Shown: one piece after another, positions 9,801-18,229 of the stretch | Layout: the number at the start of each line of letters is the position of its first letter | Position numbering within the stretch: position 1 is the stretch's first letter | DNA from: an uncultured bacterium | GTDB lineage: Bacteria; Bacillota; Negativicutes; Acidaminococcales; Acidaminococcaceae | Length of the DNA: 64,000 bases | Reading direction: 5' to 3' | NCBI GenBank assembly: GCA_905215645.1 | Contig: CAJMQS010000003.1 | Coordinates: 1 to 64,000, forward strand | Program-made: the position numbers and the translations under genes | The notes under the pieces: generated by a model | What the model was told of the DNA's origin: nothing | Seen by the model: the letters and a program-made list of their open reading frames with translations, nothing else | Databases searched by the model: none

Positions 9801-10698
9801 CCACAGCCCGGCTGGCCGCCTGGAGAGTCTTGTAGACCGCCAGCAGTGCTACTACGTCCCGGGTGATGTCCACGATCTGCTCTTTGTTGGCTGCCAGAAA
9901 TTTAGCTGTAGAGGACAGGCCCGTCATGATGTAGGGCAGATAGGCCTCCACAATGGGGGCCAGTGCGGACCCGGTGGCCAGGCCGATGCTGCTGGCCTGC
10001 ATCTTGAGTGTGGTCAGCTCCTTGGAGAGGCGGTCCATCTCATCCGAATCCAGACCAATACCGCTGATTTTGGCCGCCTGTTCCTTGGCCTCTGCGTACT
10101 CCCGGAGAGTACCGGCCAGGGCCATGCCCTTGGCTCCCAGGGTATTCATGATGAATTCCTGTTGGTAGCCTGCCTTAGCTGCTTTTTGATAGCCTTCGGC
10201 CAGGGCTTCCAGTTGCTGATTTACTGGCAGCAGCTTGCCGTTGGAGTCCTGGAGGGATACGCCTACCGCCTGGAGCATGATCTGCGCTTTTTCGGCGGCA
10301 GTCCCGCCCCCGGTCAGTGTCTTGTCCAGCTTCATAAACGCCGTGCTGGCCGTCTGGATGTCGCCTCCGGCGATGGCCACCGTCCTGCTAAACATAGATG
10401 CCTCGGCAGCAGAGATGCCCATGGCCTCAGTCAGGTCATGGATCCGGGCCCCTGCCTCCACTGCCCCGCTGATCAGCTGAACAAAACCAAAGCCCGCCCC
10501 CGCAAGAGCAGCGGCCTTGGCCACCTTGCTGGCAAAGCCCTCCACGGATGCAGAGGTCCCGTTGATGGCCTCGGTAAAGCCTTTGATTGGAGACGGCTCA
10601 AAAGTCTTGTCGATTTGGCCCTTGGCGTTTTTGAGCTCCGTATTGAGCCCGGAGCTGTCAGCCCCGATCTTGATAAGTAGGTCTGCAATCGTCGACAT
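6811..10698 (-). CDS. Tape measure protein with embedded peptidoglycan hydrolase domain
   Basis: 1295 residues, the longest gene in the tail module and in the usual position after the tail assembly chaperones. The N-terminal 300 residues show the tape-measure pattern (TSASVEGFASKVAKAAALAG), followed by long Ala/Glu/Lys-rich helices and a hydrophobic segment near residues 440-470. An inserted cysteine-peptidase-like domain spans about residues 620-735, with Cys635 in MERSCASFVSTMYAAAG and His689 in SGEHAGMYIGNDQV. The C-terminus has the typical FASGGYISGPGTSTSDSIP and LSNGEYVISADAV motifs. It sets tail length and, through the inserted domain, may open peptidoglycan during DNA injection. Confidence 0.93.
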   Translation of the reverse strand: MSTIADLLIKIGADSSGLNTELKNAKGQIDKTFEPSPIKGFTEAINGTSASVEGFASKVAKAAALAGAGFGFVQLISGAVEAGARIHDLTEAMGISAAEASMFSRTVAIAGGDIQTASTAFMKLDKTLTGGGTAAEKAQIMLQAVGVSLQDSNGKLLPVNQQLEALAEGYQKAAKAGYQQEFIMNTLGAKGMALAGTLREYAEAKEQAAKISGIGLDSDEMDRLSKELTTLKMQASSIGLATGSALAPIVEAYLPYIMTGLSSTAKFLAANKEQIVDITRDVVALLAVYKTLQAASRAVGGLFGSAGSTAAEEALTRVQEKAIEKRIKMVQAAALAEEKAYYQSLSTMQATEAEKTAIYAKFVKQREIQAAEEAAAIRNAMTAAYAQVNAAATESAAVQGAAGAKVAGQAAVTSAAIATTGTAATGAAVKTVGAAATSVTAIGTIKSAIWGLIGGWMGVAAAIGYATYKLFEYKKAQFNKEYYEDVVQYNGQDYKKIDGQWKLREVNDAEAIAMREGTYKYSDVSDEDLAGVLDQMNEQKKQEAEQAKTGAEKPATDKSIDDFKASMEEAMAKLQAVTDKESSGAKASVPKAAAEPKPVEVQVPIGQLAAQQATSVEEGLQWINPDLTSDMERSCASFVSTMYAAAGVTGLYTARVDNLESAFASRGAWYDVGSGYVPQVGDFVSSGEHAGMYIGNDQVRSRDSSGGVRTWSLSGWNNEFGITGYGSIAQFTGNQTATESMLPDQRKQQEALKRLQEAKDRALQLFVSMRDAIGKETGTTYESGMASVAEDVRKKAQEIAQLQKDGVPAAAIKALTQELATYQTTMMDKVEKQRKENLDKLVTDTAKANAEVKGDYKSLADAEYQSNLDALNKERDERLKNVAKNKDDKEAMAAVEDWYTAQTEAAAQKRADAYRESFDRQVEYAIKAHDMIQLQGVLNSQEGKDSRDWDGRTEAMERYYDMWKAANVSVDEQMTAVAEKAQTGLQDFFTNLFTGENSFTDSILDLFDSIMLEIVNQITKKWAAQIVTSLFGGFLDGNNGAQGGGLSIIGDASMAGLFNNFGSIFGGGGNGSGGNAAGISVGDMGVGALSTGLSALSTGLNTATTAVTAMGGATGTAGNLVGAYNVVQGVLNMTTKPAESATTVAATASITALGAAALSASLALETMSVSGGIGIFGFASGGYISGPGTSTSDSIPAMLSNGEYVISADAVSRVGAPLLDAINQGRSIRHFASGGLVSGSGGGGIILKAGRPINLNVSALDVSSFMDFLRNGGGNAIKQLLLDNDRDFTGSTGVW

Positions 10699-10702
10699 AT
10701 TT

Positions 10703-10942
10703 TCACCGTCCTTTCTCTTGGTTTAATCCAAATTCATCTATGAGGATCTTGCGGTCCTCCATCATCTTCCTCATCCGCTGTTGGGGAGTGGTCCAGAGGG
10801 GTTCTATGAGGTCTTTTACCTTGACAGGCTCCTTGGAATAGGGGGACAGCAGCACGCTGACCCAGTAGGCCGTGCGGCAGTCCCTGGCTTTTTGAGCCTC
10901 CTGGGAGGCCTCAAAGCACTGGTAAAACTCCCCTGGCTGCAT
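10703..10942 (-). CDS. Second tail assembly chaperone segment (gpT-like, possibly a frameshift product)
   Basis: From the ATG at 10942 the frame gives 79 residues, but it stays open and coding-like upstream past 11011 (ADWIEVAEKAAFTIGIHPAEF before the ATG). The ATG itself has only a poorly spaced GAGG. The frame is -1 relative to the upstream chaperone gene. The pattern GIHPAEFEDMQPGEFYQCF matches the second part of gpG/gpGT-type chaperones, which are made by programmed frameshifting. The natural product is therefore probably a fusion of the 11011-11403 gene with this frame. I did not find a canonical slippery heptamer, so the shift site is unresolved. Confidence 0.72.
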   Translation of the reverse strand: MQPGEFYQCFEASQEAQKARDCRTAYWVSVLLSPYSKEPVKVKDLIEPLWTTPQQRMRKMMEDRKILIDEFGLNQEKGR

Positions 10943-11010
10943 GTCCTCAAATTCCGCCGGGTGGATGCCGATGGTAAAGGCAGCCTTTTCGGCTACCTCT
11001 ATCCAGTCGG

Positions 11011-11403
11011 CTACGCTTTGGATTCGAGGGGTGCCAGCACCTTCCGATAAGTCTGGATCGCTTTCTCGGTCGCCTTGCTGTCCCCTTTCGTAAAAAGCCC
11101 GCTGGCAACGATGGCCTCAAAGATGTAGGCGTTGAGCTCGTCCAGATTGCCGCCTTGTTCACAGTAGGAGTCGATAAAGTCGTAGGCATCAAAGTCTTTT
11201 GGCTTATCCTGGATCCCCGCATTAAGACAAGCCACAGTAAAGTCGATATTGATTGCGTTGCCCATAGCCGGATTGACAATCACCTGCCCTAGCATAAAAA
11301 CAAGGGAGCGGCCGATGGACCGCTCCGCTGCTGCCAGAGCCTTGGTATTGTACATCAGAGAGTAGGTCTTGTCCCCGACCTTAATATCAATGCTCTTTTT
11401 CAT
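11011..11403 (-). CDS. Tail assembly chaperone (gpG-like)
   Basis: 130 residues, starting MKKSIDIKVGDKTYSLMYNT and containing AAAERSIGRSLVFMLGQ, a pattern of the small siphophage chaperone encoded between the major tail protein and the tape measure protein. Such chaperones coat the tape measure protein while the tail tube is built and are not in the mature virion. It is followed by a -1-frame coding region instead of an independent well-initiated gene, which fits the gpG/gpGT arrangement. Confidence 0.8.
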   Translation of the reverse strand: MKKSIDIKVGDKTYSLMYNTKALAAAERSIGRSLVFMLGQVIVNPAMGNAINIDFTVACLNAGIQDKPKDFDAYDFIDSYCEQGGNLDELNAYIFEAIVASGLFTKGDSKATEKAIQTYRKVLAPLESKA

Positions 11404-11413
11404 GCTCTACTCC

Positions 11414-11890
11414 TTATGCCCCGGTGGTTACTTCGGAGATTTCGCCCTGGCCTTCCAGGGTGGCGTCGATGGTGGCGGCGTCTTTGTAAGCCAGGCCCTT
11501 TTTAAATTTGGTGACAGACGCCCAGCCCTGCTGATAGCTCTTGTCGGGATATACGATTTTGGCATGGACGGGCTTGCCGTTCATAAAAGCGTATTCCATG
11601 ATTTGGGCGCCGTCATCGTTCATGACCTGCAGGCCGGTGTAGGTGATGCTCCAGGTCTTGAGGCCTTGCAGCTTGGTCTGCCAGCCGCCGCTGGTCTTAT
11701 GGGATGCGTCGATGGAGTCGGAGCTCATGTCCAGGGTGCAGTCTCTCTGGCCACCCACCAGAGTCCATTTCGGAGTTTCGGTAGTGCTGCCGGGGGCTTC
11801 CAGGTACAGCAGGGTGTCTTTCCCGGACTGGGCTTCCACCGTGCTGGTGGGAGTCGGGAGTTTTTTCAGGTCTTCAGCAGTAATAGTCAT
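11414..11890 (-). CDS. Major tail tube protein
   Basis: 158 residues from the ATG at 11890, chosen over one seven codons upstream because a strong GGAGG lies six bases before it. The sequence (CTLDMSSDSIDASHKTSGGW, then WSITYTGLQVMNDDGAQI and GEISEVTTGA at the end) fits the TP901-1/phi13 family of major tail proteins, which polymerise into the tail tube. It lies between the tail terminator-like gene and the chaperone gene, the usual place. Confidence in the family is good; the tube function follows from it. Confidence 0.88.
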   Translation of the reverse strand: MTITAEDLKKLPTPTSTVEAQSGKDTLLYLEAPGSTTETPKWTLVGGQRDCTLDMSSDSIDASHKTSGGWQTKLQGLKTWSITYTGLQVMNDDGAQIMEYAFMNGKPVHAKIVYPDKSYQQGWASVTKFKKGLAYKDAATIDATLEGQGEISEVTTGA

Positions 11891-11907
11891 ATGGTTTCCT
11901 CCTATTT

Positions 11908-12309
11908 TCAAATCTTATTGAGCAAAAACGATGCGGTGAGAGTCCCGTGGTAGCCGGTGGTGGCCTCCGGAAATGCCTCGATCACATCGATGTTTGCTGA
12001 TATGGTCTTGTAGCCGTCAACCTCCAGGGTGGGCCCGTAGTAGGACAGCAAGGCAGAGACGTCATTGAGCACGTCGTTGACCTTCCGCTTACCGTTTGTG
12101 TCGGCCCACACATCGATGTTAATGGTGGCGGTCCACAGGACCATGTTTTTTACGGCCTCGGGCTTCATGGTCACGGAGCCGATGGTGATATATGGCAGCT
12201 TAGCATCATCTGTCACATCCCCGTAGACTGGAGTGGTCTGTCCATTCTTGATGGCCTTAAACACGGCCTGCTGCAGAGGGACCAGGGGGACGTCCTTAAT
12301 CAGAATCAT
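11908..12309 (-). CDS. DUF3168-type tail terminator / completion protein
   Basis: 133 residues beginning MILIKDVPLVPLQQAVFKAI. The ATG at 12309 is preferred because AGGAGG lies nine bases upstream; a TTG two codons earlier is too close to it. The pattern LPYITIGSVTMKPEA and a beta-rich core fit the DUF3168 family, which caps the tail tube next to the head-tail joint. Its 5' end overlaps the 3' end of the gp10-like gene. The family call rests on pattern and position. Confidence 0.78.
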   Translation of the reverse strand: MILIKDVPLVPLQQAVFKAIKNGQTTPVYGDVTDDAKLPYITIGSVTMKPEAVKNMVLWTATINIDVWADTNGKRKVNDVLNDVSALLSYYGPTLEVDGYKTISANIDVIEAFPEATTGYHGTLTASFLLNKI

Positions 12310-12763
12310 GCTCAATCGCCTCCTTCATGTCGGCCTCGATCTTGTCCTTTTCTTTGACGTAGGCGGGCCGCATAAACGGATGCTTGGGCATTTTGCCGTT
12401 GTAGATGTCGCCTTTCACAAACCGGCCGTCCGGCATTTTCATGGCGTGCCGTTTTCCCAGCTTGGGGTTGGGATAGGTCACACGGGGACCGGTCCCCATC
12501 TCCACAGCCCGGGAGTGGGGAGCCGTAGACACAACTTCCCCGGTCTGCCAGTCGTTTGTGGATCTAAAGCGGATGCCACGCTTAAGGTTGCCGGTCTTGC
12601 CCATGGGAGCCATGCGGACAGCGGAGTCAAAGATGGCCATAGTGCCCTTGCGGATCACTCCACGGATGCGGCCCTGGACCGCCTTGGAGTAGCTGTCAAT
12701 CTCCTTGGTGGCCAGTTCCACAGCCTCGGTGGATTTCATCCGGATCACAAATCCCTTGCTCAT
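12296..12763 (-). CDS. HK97 gp10-like head-tail joining protein
   Basis: 155 residues. The motif MAPMGKTGNLKRGIRF after a helical N-terminus, followed by RAVEMGTGPRVTYPNP, is typical of the HK97 gp10 / tail-component family, which joins the connector to the tail. It overlaps both neighbours, the DUF3168 gene downstream and the head closure gene upstream, showing tight translational coupling in the head-tail joining block. Confidence 0.85.
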   Translation of the reverse strand: MSKGFVIRMKSTEAVELATKEIDSYSKAVQGRIRGVIRKGTMAIFDSAVRMAPMGKTGNLKRGIRFRSTNDWQTGEVVSTAPHSRAVEMGTGPRVTYPNPKLGKRHAMKMPDGRFVKGDIYNGKMPKHPFMRPAYVKEKDKIEADMKEAIEHDSD

Positions 12764-13080
12764 GTCCGCACCTCCTGGGTAGTCAGCACATAGATCTCCG
12801 GATCAGAGCGGTCCACGTCGTAGACCTCGTACTGGTGGCCATCGTGCTCGACTCTCCACCCCTTGTCTATGTCTGCCCGTGCCCGAATCCGCATGCCCTG
12901 GGTGACCAGGACGGCAGCCCCGTCATCAGCGATGACGCCGGGGGATACCCTGGCCTTTAAGAACTCAGCCCACACCGTGGCGGCCACCGTCCAGGTGGTG
13001 GTCCCACCAAAGCCGTCGTCTTCGCCCCGGGTCAGCTGCAGCAGCTTGACTCTCTTGTTGAGCTTCGCAGGGTTTAGCAT
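12760..13080 (-). CDS. Head-tail adaptor / head closure protein
   Basis: 106 residues. The opening MLNPAKLNKRVKLLQLTRGE, with DGFGGTTTWTVAATVWAEF, is the standard signature of the phage head-tail adaptor family (SPP1 gp16 / HK97 gp7-9 type stoppers). The conserved W..VAATVWAEF strand and the DVDRSDPEIYVLTTQE C-terminus are visible. It seals the capsid after packaging and joins the tail. It overlaps the next gene by four bases. Confidence 0.88.
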   Translation of the reverse strand: MLNPAKLNKRVKLLQLTRGEDDGFGGTTTWTVAATVWAEFLKARVSPGVIADDGAAVLVTQGMRIRARADIDKGWRVEHDGHQYEVYDVDRSDPEIYVLTTQEVRT

Positions 13081-13083
13081 AAG

Positions 13084-13359
13084 TCATCCCTCCCATAGGC
13101 TGAGCTGGTGGAGCATGGACTGGATGATGTAGCCCATGTCCTTTTTCTCGCCGACTCTATCTTCATAGAGGTTTGTGACGATGGCCAGCATGACCATGTC
13201 GGCCTTCGCTTTAAATCCGGCATCCCCAGCATAGAGGGTGGCGTAGCTACTGACAGCGTCCTTGACGTAGCTTTCGGCGGCCGCTATCTCACTGGTGATC
13301 AGGGCATCATCCTCGGAGCCTTCCACCCGCAGGTGCTGTTTGACTTCGTCGAGGGTCAT
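13084..13359 (-). CDS. Head-tail connector protein (HK97 gp6-like)
   Basis: 91 residues with the pattern MTLDEVKQHLRVEGSEDDAL then ITSEIAAAESYVKDAV, the signature of the small all-helical connector family represented by HK97 gp6. These form a ring under the portal. The C-terminal region (NLYEDRVGEKKDMGYIIQSM) also fits. It directly follows the major capsid gene, as expected. Confidence 0.9.
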   Translation of the reverse strand: MTLDEVKQHLRVEGSEDDALITSEIAAAESYVKDAVSSYATLYAGDAGFKAKADMVMLAIVTNLYEDRVGEKKDMGYIIQSMLHQLSLWEG

Positions 13360-13376
13360 TTAGAGCCCTCCCTTCC

Positions 13377-14513
13377 TTATGCGCCGACTTTGTAATTCAG
13401 CAGGACCATGGCCCCGGCGTCGTCTGCTTCCACGTCAAAGCGTTCGATTGCTCTGATGTAGGTGGCGTTTTTGGTAAACCCGGCATCGCTGGAGGCTTCG
13501 ATGGCCACCTGCTGCCGGTCAAAAAATGCCACTGCTTCGGCCATCGCTCCCACATAAAACGGGATGCCAGCGGTCGGGGTGGCCAGGATGCTGTCAGACA
13601 CGGGGACAATGATCTTGCCCCGGAGGGTCATCATGGACGGGTCGGCCAGGGACGGGGTCAGCAAAGGACGGCCCTGGGTGTCGGTAAGTTCGTCAAGGTA
13701 GTCGAAGCCGCTCTGGTTGGTGAGGATGATGGCAGCGATGGCCTGCATGGGGTCGATCTTAGTGTTAAGGGCATTTAAGATGCCTTTGTAGTCGGTAATA
13801 GCGGAGCCTTTGGTGGGCAGCTTGGCCAGGATCTTGTCGTTTTCCGTGTTGATAGATTTGGTGGCAAAGCGGCGGCCGATGACTTCCATCAGGTTGATGT
13901 TGTTGTCTGCTGCCAGTTCGTTGGAGACAGGGATAATGTCGCCGTAGCTGGAGATCTTGTAGGTGATCTGGCCAAAATCCAGATCGTCCTGGTTAATTTC
14001 ATTCAGTTCGTCAAATGCCACCAGCTTGTCTTTTTCAGAGGACAGCGTGGGGCGCTTGCCGGTGTCACTGGTCACAGTCTGATAACCACAAAAGCTGCGC
14101 AGTGCCAGATTAGCCCGGCGATATTCCCGGAGGATAGAGATCTGTTCTTCCGGCACGATATAGCCGCCCTTGCCAGGAGTGGTTTCCACCAGGCCAGGAG
14201 TCCCTGCTGCATCTGCAAATTCCCGTTCCTGAGCGTCCAGGGCCCGGCCGAACACCATTTTGTTAAATACTCTGTTGCGCAGTCTGGCCATGTTTTCGCT
14301 CTTGATGGGAGCGCCTTCCGGAGCGGACGGGTGCTGCATGGCCTTGGTCAGGTCGGCGGCTTCCACGGCTTCCTGGGTTTTCAGGTCACGGATAGCGTTG
14401 TTCAGTTCGACAGCCTTGGCGGCTGCTTTGTCCATTTCTTCCTGGCCCTGGAGGTCCATGACTTCCTTGCGCAGCTTGGCTACGATCTGTCTCAGTTCAT
14501 CAGATTTCTTCAT
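13377..14513 (-). CDS. HK97-family major capsid protein
   Basis: 378 residues. The first 75 or so are a charged coiled coil (LRQIVAKLRKEVMDLQG), matching the delta scaffold domain that the prohead protease removes. The mature-like part starts near GGYIVPEEQISILREYRR and has the HK97 pattern including LVAFDELNEINQDDLDFGQI and the C-terminal FYVGAMAEAVAFFDRQQV. It is preceded by the ClpP-like protease gene, consistent with proteolytic capsid maturation. No cross-linking Lys/Asn pair was established. Confidence 0.94.
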   Translation of the reverse strand: MKKSDELRQIVAKLRKEVMDLQGQEEMDKAAAKAVELNNAIRDLKTQEAVEAADLTKAMQHPSAPEGAPIKSENMARLRNRVFNKMVFGRALDAQEREFADAAGTPGLVETTPGKGGYIVPEEQISILREYRRANLALRSFCGYQTVTSDTGKRPTLSSEKDKLVAFDELNEINQDDLDFGQITYKISSYGDIIPVSNELAADNNINLMEVIGRRFATKSINTENDKILAKLPTKGSAITDYKGILNALNTKIDPMQAIAAIILTNQSGFDYLDELTDTQGRPLLTPSLADPSMMTLRGKIIVPVSDSILATPTAGIPFYVGAMAEAVAFFDRQQVAIEASSDAGFTKNATYIRAIERFDVEADDAGAMVLLNYKVGA

Positions 14514-14517
14514 AGGT

Positions 14518-15252
14518 TCAAACTCCTTCTGCTGCCATAAGGGCAGCCTTGATAAATTTCGTCTGTTCCTGCCGTTTCTTCATGGCTTCCAGCTTCCGGG
14601 CCATGGCTTCCTTGGCGTCCACCAGGGACAGCCCGTCCGGGATGCGGTCCAGCAGGTTCTTTGCACTGCCGAACTTGGCCACGGCTTGGGTGGGCTTCAG
14701 GACGTCCACCTTAAAGTACTTGGCGGCGTCCTCCCCGGTCAGCCAGGTGGTGCTGTTGACCATGTCATGGATCTGGTCGGCCGTCACGCCCTGGCGGGCG
14801 GCATTGCGGTAGACAGCCTCGATTCCCTCCTGCATGGTGTCCAGCGTCTCCGCCGCTTTGAGCAAATCGTCGCTGTTCCCGCTGACCACACAGCTTGGCT
14901 TATGGATCATCAGGTAGCTGTTGGCCGGGATCTTCCGCTCCCGGGCCGCAAAAAAGATCTCGGTGGCGATGCTGCACGCCCACCCCTCCACGACCGACGT
15001 CGTCGGCCCTCTGTGGTTGGCGATCATTCTGGCGATGGCCACACCTGCCTGGATGCCGCCGCCATCGCTGTTGATGTAGACGGTCAGCGGCATGTTGGTG
15101 TCGATCTGGTCCAGCTGCTTTCGGATGTTGTCCGGCCAGTCAAAGCCGGATTCGATTCCCCAGGCTTTCACAAATTCTCCGTCCATGTCGTCGATGATGT
15201 CTCCGTTGATGTGGATCTCGGCCCCTTCGGCGCTGTTTCGGATGTCGATCAT
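14518..15252 (-). CDS. ClpP-like prohead protease
   Basis: 244 residues of the ClpP/SppA fold used by many HK97-type phages as the prohead protease. Visible landmarks are MPLTVYINSDGGGIQAGVAI, the nucleophile region EGWACSIATEIFFAA (Ser in ACSIAT) and the His of NSYLMIHKPSCVV. It removes the scaffold domain of the capsid protein during maturation. It sits between portal and capsid genes and overlaps the portal stop. Confidence 0.93.
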   Translation of the reverse strand: MIDIRNSAEGAEIHINGDIIDDMDGEFVKAWGIESGFDWPDNIRKQLDQIDTNMPLTVYINSDGGGIQAGVAIARMIANHRGPTTSVVEGWACSIATEIFFAARERKIPANSYLMIHKPSCVVSGNSDDLLKAAETLDTMQEGIEAVYRNAARQGVTADQIHDMVNSTTWLTGEDAAKYFKVDVLKPTQAVAKFGSAKNLLDRIPDGLSLVDAKEAMARKLEAMKKRQEQTKFIKAALMAAEGV

Positions 15253-16487
15253 TCTCCCTCACCTCCTTTCGGTGTGTCCTGCTTGTAGGCGATGCCTACG
15301 TCCTTTACGTCGACCATGGATCCGTTGATCACATGGACATCGCCGCCATCTACAGGAGGCATATCCAGGAGTCTCCTGGCCTCGTTTGGGCTATAGATTC
15401 CGGATGCTACGCACTTTTGCAGGATGTCGGCCTGCTGGCTCGGGTCGCCTCGCAGGATGACTTGGACGTTAAATTTAAAGCCCAGGCCCCTCTGGAGCTC
15501 CTGCTGGGTCAGCAGCTTACAGTTGAGTTCCTGCTCGTACAGGCTGATGTTGTAGAGCAGGGTGTCAACGTAAAAGCTCAGGTTCTGGGCGGCGCTGTTG
15601 GCATAGCTGCTCTTGCTGTAGTCATTGAGGCTGTTCGGCTTGATGCCAAAGGCAGCGGCGATCTGCAGAGCATTGTACTGTTTGAGCTCAAAAAATTGGC
15701 TGTCAGTCAGCTTGAGGTCCAGGGCCTGGATGTCAAACCCCACCGGCAGAGTGATCATGCGCCGGTTGTTGTCCTTTGCCTGCTCTTCCAGGCGGCGCAG
15801 CAGCAGTTTTTGTTTCTCGGCATTGAGATCACCTACATACTTGACCACAGCGTTGGCGGTCAGCCCGTGCTGGTACAAGTTATTTAAAAAGGCCTGGCTG
15901 GCCTTAGCCCCGGCCATGTTGGTGGCCAGGATTTCCCGGACGCTCTTTCCCGCCAGCCCGTCGTCGGTGGTGATCCAGCTCTTCACGTGGACAACCTCCT
16001 CCGGCCTGAAAAGGTAGCTCTTACCACTCCGAGAGTCCATATAGCTGTAGTAGTACCCACGGCTGGTAAAGACATCGGTGTCATTGACATAAATCTGTAC
16101 CTGCTGGGGGTTGAGAGGATACAGGCCAACGATGCGGCCCTGGCTGTCCGTCCCGATGTAGGCATAGGCATTGCCGTAGTGGTTCCGGCAGCGCTCTAGA
16201 TAAGTAAAAAACTGGACCGGGGTCAGATACGGGTTGGGCCGGGCGCTAAAGAGCCGGATGGCGTCATGGTACTGTACCCGGTTTTTGTCCTGATCCATCA
16301 AGTAGATGGGCATCTTGCCGATGGATTCGGACAGGGTTTTGAGACACGTAAAGTAGGTGATCTCAGAGAGATCTGTCCCGTACTGCCGCATATCCCCATT
16401 AAAAAACAGCTCGTTGATGTCGGACAGACTGACCGTATCAGCAGAGCTGTTTGTAAATTTTTTCTTTATCTTTTCGATAAAATTCAT
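15249..16487 (-). CDS. Phage portal protein (HK97 family)
   Basis: 412 residues. The order LFNGD-type N-terminus, YFTCLKTLSESIGKMPIYLM, YGNAYAYIGTDSQGRIVGLY and the C-terminal AAAFGIKPNSLNDYSKSSYA is typical of the HK97 portal family. Twelve copies form the ring at the capsid vertex through which TerL pumps DNA. The gene is coupled by overlaps to terL upstream and the protease downstream. Confidence 0.95.
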   Translation of the reverse strand: MNFIEKIKKKFTNSSADTVSLSDINELFFNGDMRQYGTDLSEITYFTCLKTLSESIGKMPIYLMDQDKNRVQYHDAIRLFSARPNPYLTPVQFFTYLERCRNHYGNAYAYIGTDSQGRIVGLYPLNPQQVQIYVNDTDVFTSRGYYYSYMDSRSGKSYLFRPEEVVHVKSWITTDDGLAGKSVREILATNMAGAKASQAFLNNLYQHGLTANAVVKYVGDLNAEKQKLLLRRLEEQAKDNNRRMITLPVGFDIQALDLKLTDSQFFELKQYNALQIAAAFGIKPNSLNDYSKSSYANSAAQNLSFYVDTLLYNISLYEQELNCKLLTQQELQRGLGFKFNVQVILRGDPSQQADILQKCVASGIYSPNEARRLLDMPPVDGGDVHVINGSMVDVKDVGIAYKQDTPKGGEGE

Positions 16488-18229
16488 TTATTCGTTCCCT
16501 CCGGTTCAGTAATTCCCAGCCAGGTGTCCAGGGCTTCTTCTCCGCTGACCTTGGCGTCGTCCTTCATGACAAACCAGATTTTCCATGCATCCAGGATGGC
16601 GTCCACCGGGTCGATGCGGTCCGTCTGCGTCATCTTGTCCACCTTGATTTCTCCGAAACTGTTGGGGGCGCTGATAATGGCATTGATGATGGACCAGGTC
16701 AGCAGGCTGTTGTGTTTGTCGTACCGCACCTGGTTGGCCTCGACGGACAACTGGAAATCCTTGGTACAGTCGTTGAGGCTCCTGGCCGACTGCTTGACTT
16801 CCGTCAGGTCACAGTCAAGGACGCCCTCTAGATCAGCAAGAAAGGCTGCAGCATTGTGGGCATCGTACCCACACCCGGCCACATGGATCTGGTAGGTCTG
16901 GATGATCTGACGCAGGTCCTCGATGATGGCATGATAGTCGGTCTTGATGCCGTACATGCCAGAGGTCAGGGTGATCAGGCCACTCCGGGACCACTGGCCA
17001 TACGGGGCCTCGTCGGTCCGCTCATGCTCGGCCAGCCGGAGCTCTGGCATGTAGGACTTGCTCCACAGATAGACCCGGTCGTCCTCCATGGGAAACAGCA
17101 GTGCAATGGACGTCAGGTCCCCGCCGCTGGACAGGTCGATGCCCAGGTAGCAATCCCGGCCAGCCATTTCAGCTATGGTCAGATCCGACTCACAGGCTTT
17201 CCATTGGTCAGCCGGAATCAGACAGCCGCCCGTGTAGGTCACCCAGGTATTCAGTGATTTCGTCTGAAAATTGACGAGGTCAGCTCCCTGCTTCTCCCTG
17301 GCGTCGATTGCCTTCTCGGCCATTCTGGCCATCATTTCCTTATCCAGTTCGGTGTCCGATTCCCACAGAACGAGAGGGTTGGCCTTGGCCCAGTTTTCTG
17401 GCTTCCAAATGTCGTCATCTGGATCCATCTCGGCAATGTAGATGAACTGGGAGTCTTTTGTGATTGCCCCTTCTAGGATCTTTTTGCAAAAAAGGTACTG
17501 CTGATAGCAGGCCCCGTTGAGATTAAAGCCTGCCGTGGTGATGGCCATGGTCAGGGCACTGTCCACCCTGATCTGGCCGTCCAGCATCAGCTTATACATC
17601 TGGTTTGTGGCGTGGGCGTGATATTCGTCGACGATTGCCAGGATAGACCGAAAGCCATCAGCTGACTTGGTGTCCCTGCCGATGGCTTTAATTTCAGTTC
17701 CGCTGATTTTGCTGATAATAGTTGAGTTGTACTCTTTAATCTTATACAGCTCCGAAAGCTCTTTATCCGCCCTAATAAATTTGGCGACTTCATCCCACAC
17801 GATTTTTGCCTGCTCATACTTGGTTGCAGTGCAGTAAATCTTGCCTTCTTTATAGCCGGAGAAAGTAGCAAAATCGTTGACCATTTCCCCTGCCAGGAAC
17901 GATTTCCCGTTCTGGCGGCCTATCTGTATGTAGGCTTCCCGGTATCTCCGCTCCCTGGACCGTTTCTTTCTCCAGCCGAAAATGGATCCGATGATAAAAT
18001 TCTGAAAGCCCCGGGTGACCAGGGGCTTTTCTTCCATCCCTTCCCCGATGGTCAGGGTGTTGGCTATGTTGATATGCCTCTCAGCAATCTCCGGATCAAA
18101 GATGTACGGGAAATCCTTTCCCCGCTCCATATCGTCCAGGTGCCGCTTACAGCAAAGATATTCTGACCGCCCGGCCAGTCGTTTCCCGCTTACGACTAGC
18201 CTTGCGTAGTCCGTCGTTCGGTCCGTCAT
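16484..18229 (-). CDS. terL: Terminase large subunit
   Basis: 581 residues. The ATPase domain shows a Walker A-like segment in YIQIGRQNGKSFLAGEM and a Walker B segment in ILAIVDEYHAH. The nuclease domain shows the acidic DLSSGGDLTSIALL motif at about residue 355, with further Asp/Glu in the C-terminal third. It cuts concatemeric DNA and drives it into the prohead. It overlaps the small subunit gene by four bases. Confidence 0.95.
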   Translation of the reverse strand: MTDRTTDYARLVVSGKRLAGRSEYLCCKRHLDDMERGKDFPYIFDPEIAERHINIANTLTIGEGMEEKPLVTRGFQNFIIGSIFGWRKKRSRERRYREAYIQIGRQNGKSFLAGEMVNDFATFSGYKEGKIYCTATKYEQAKIVWDEVAKFIRADKELSELYKIKEYNSTIISKISGTEIKAIGRDTKSADGFRSILAIVDEYHAHATNQMYKLMLDGQIRVDSALTMAITTAGFNLNGACYQQYLFCKKILEGAITKDSQFIYIAEMDPDDDIWKPENWAKANPLVLWESDTELDKEMMARMAEKAIDAREKQGADLVNFQTKSLNTWVTYTGGCLIPADQWKACESDLTIAEMAGRDCYLGIDLSSGGDLTSIALLFPMEDDRVYLWSKSYMPELRLAEHERTDEAPYGQWSRSGLITLTSGMYGIKTDYHAIIEDLRQIIQTYQIHVAGCGYDAHNAAAFLADLEGVLDCDLTEVKQSARSLNDCTKDFQLSVEANQVRYDKHNSLLTWSIINAIISAPNSFGEIKVDKMTQTDRIDPVDAILDAWKIWFVMKDDAKVSGEEALDTWLGITEPEGTNK

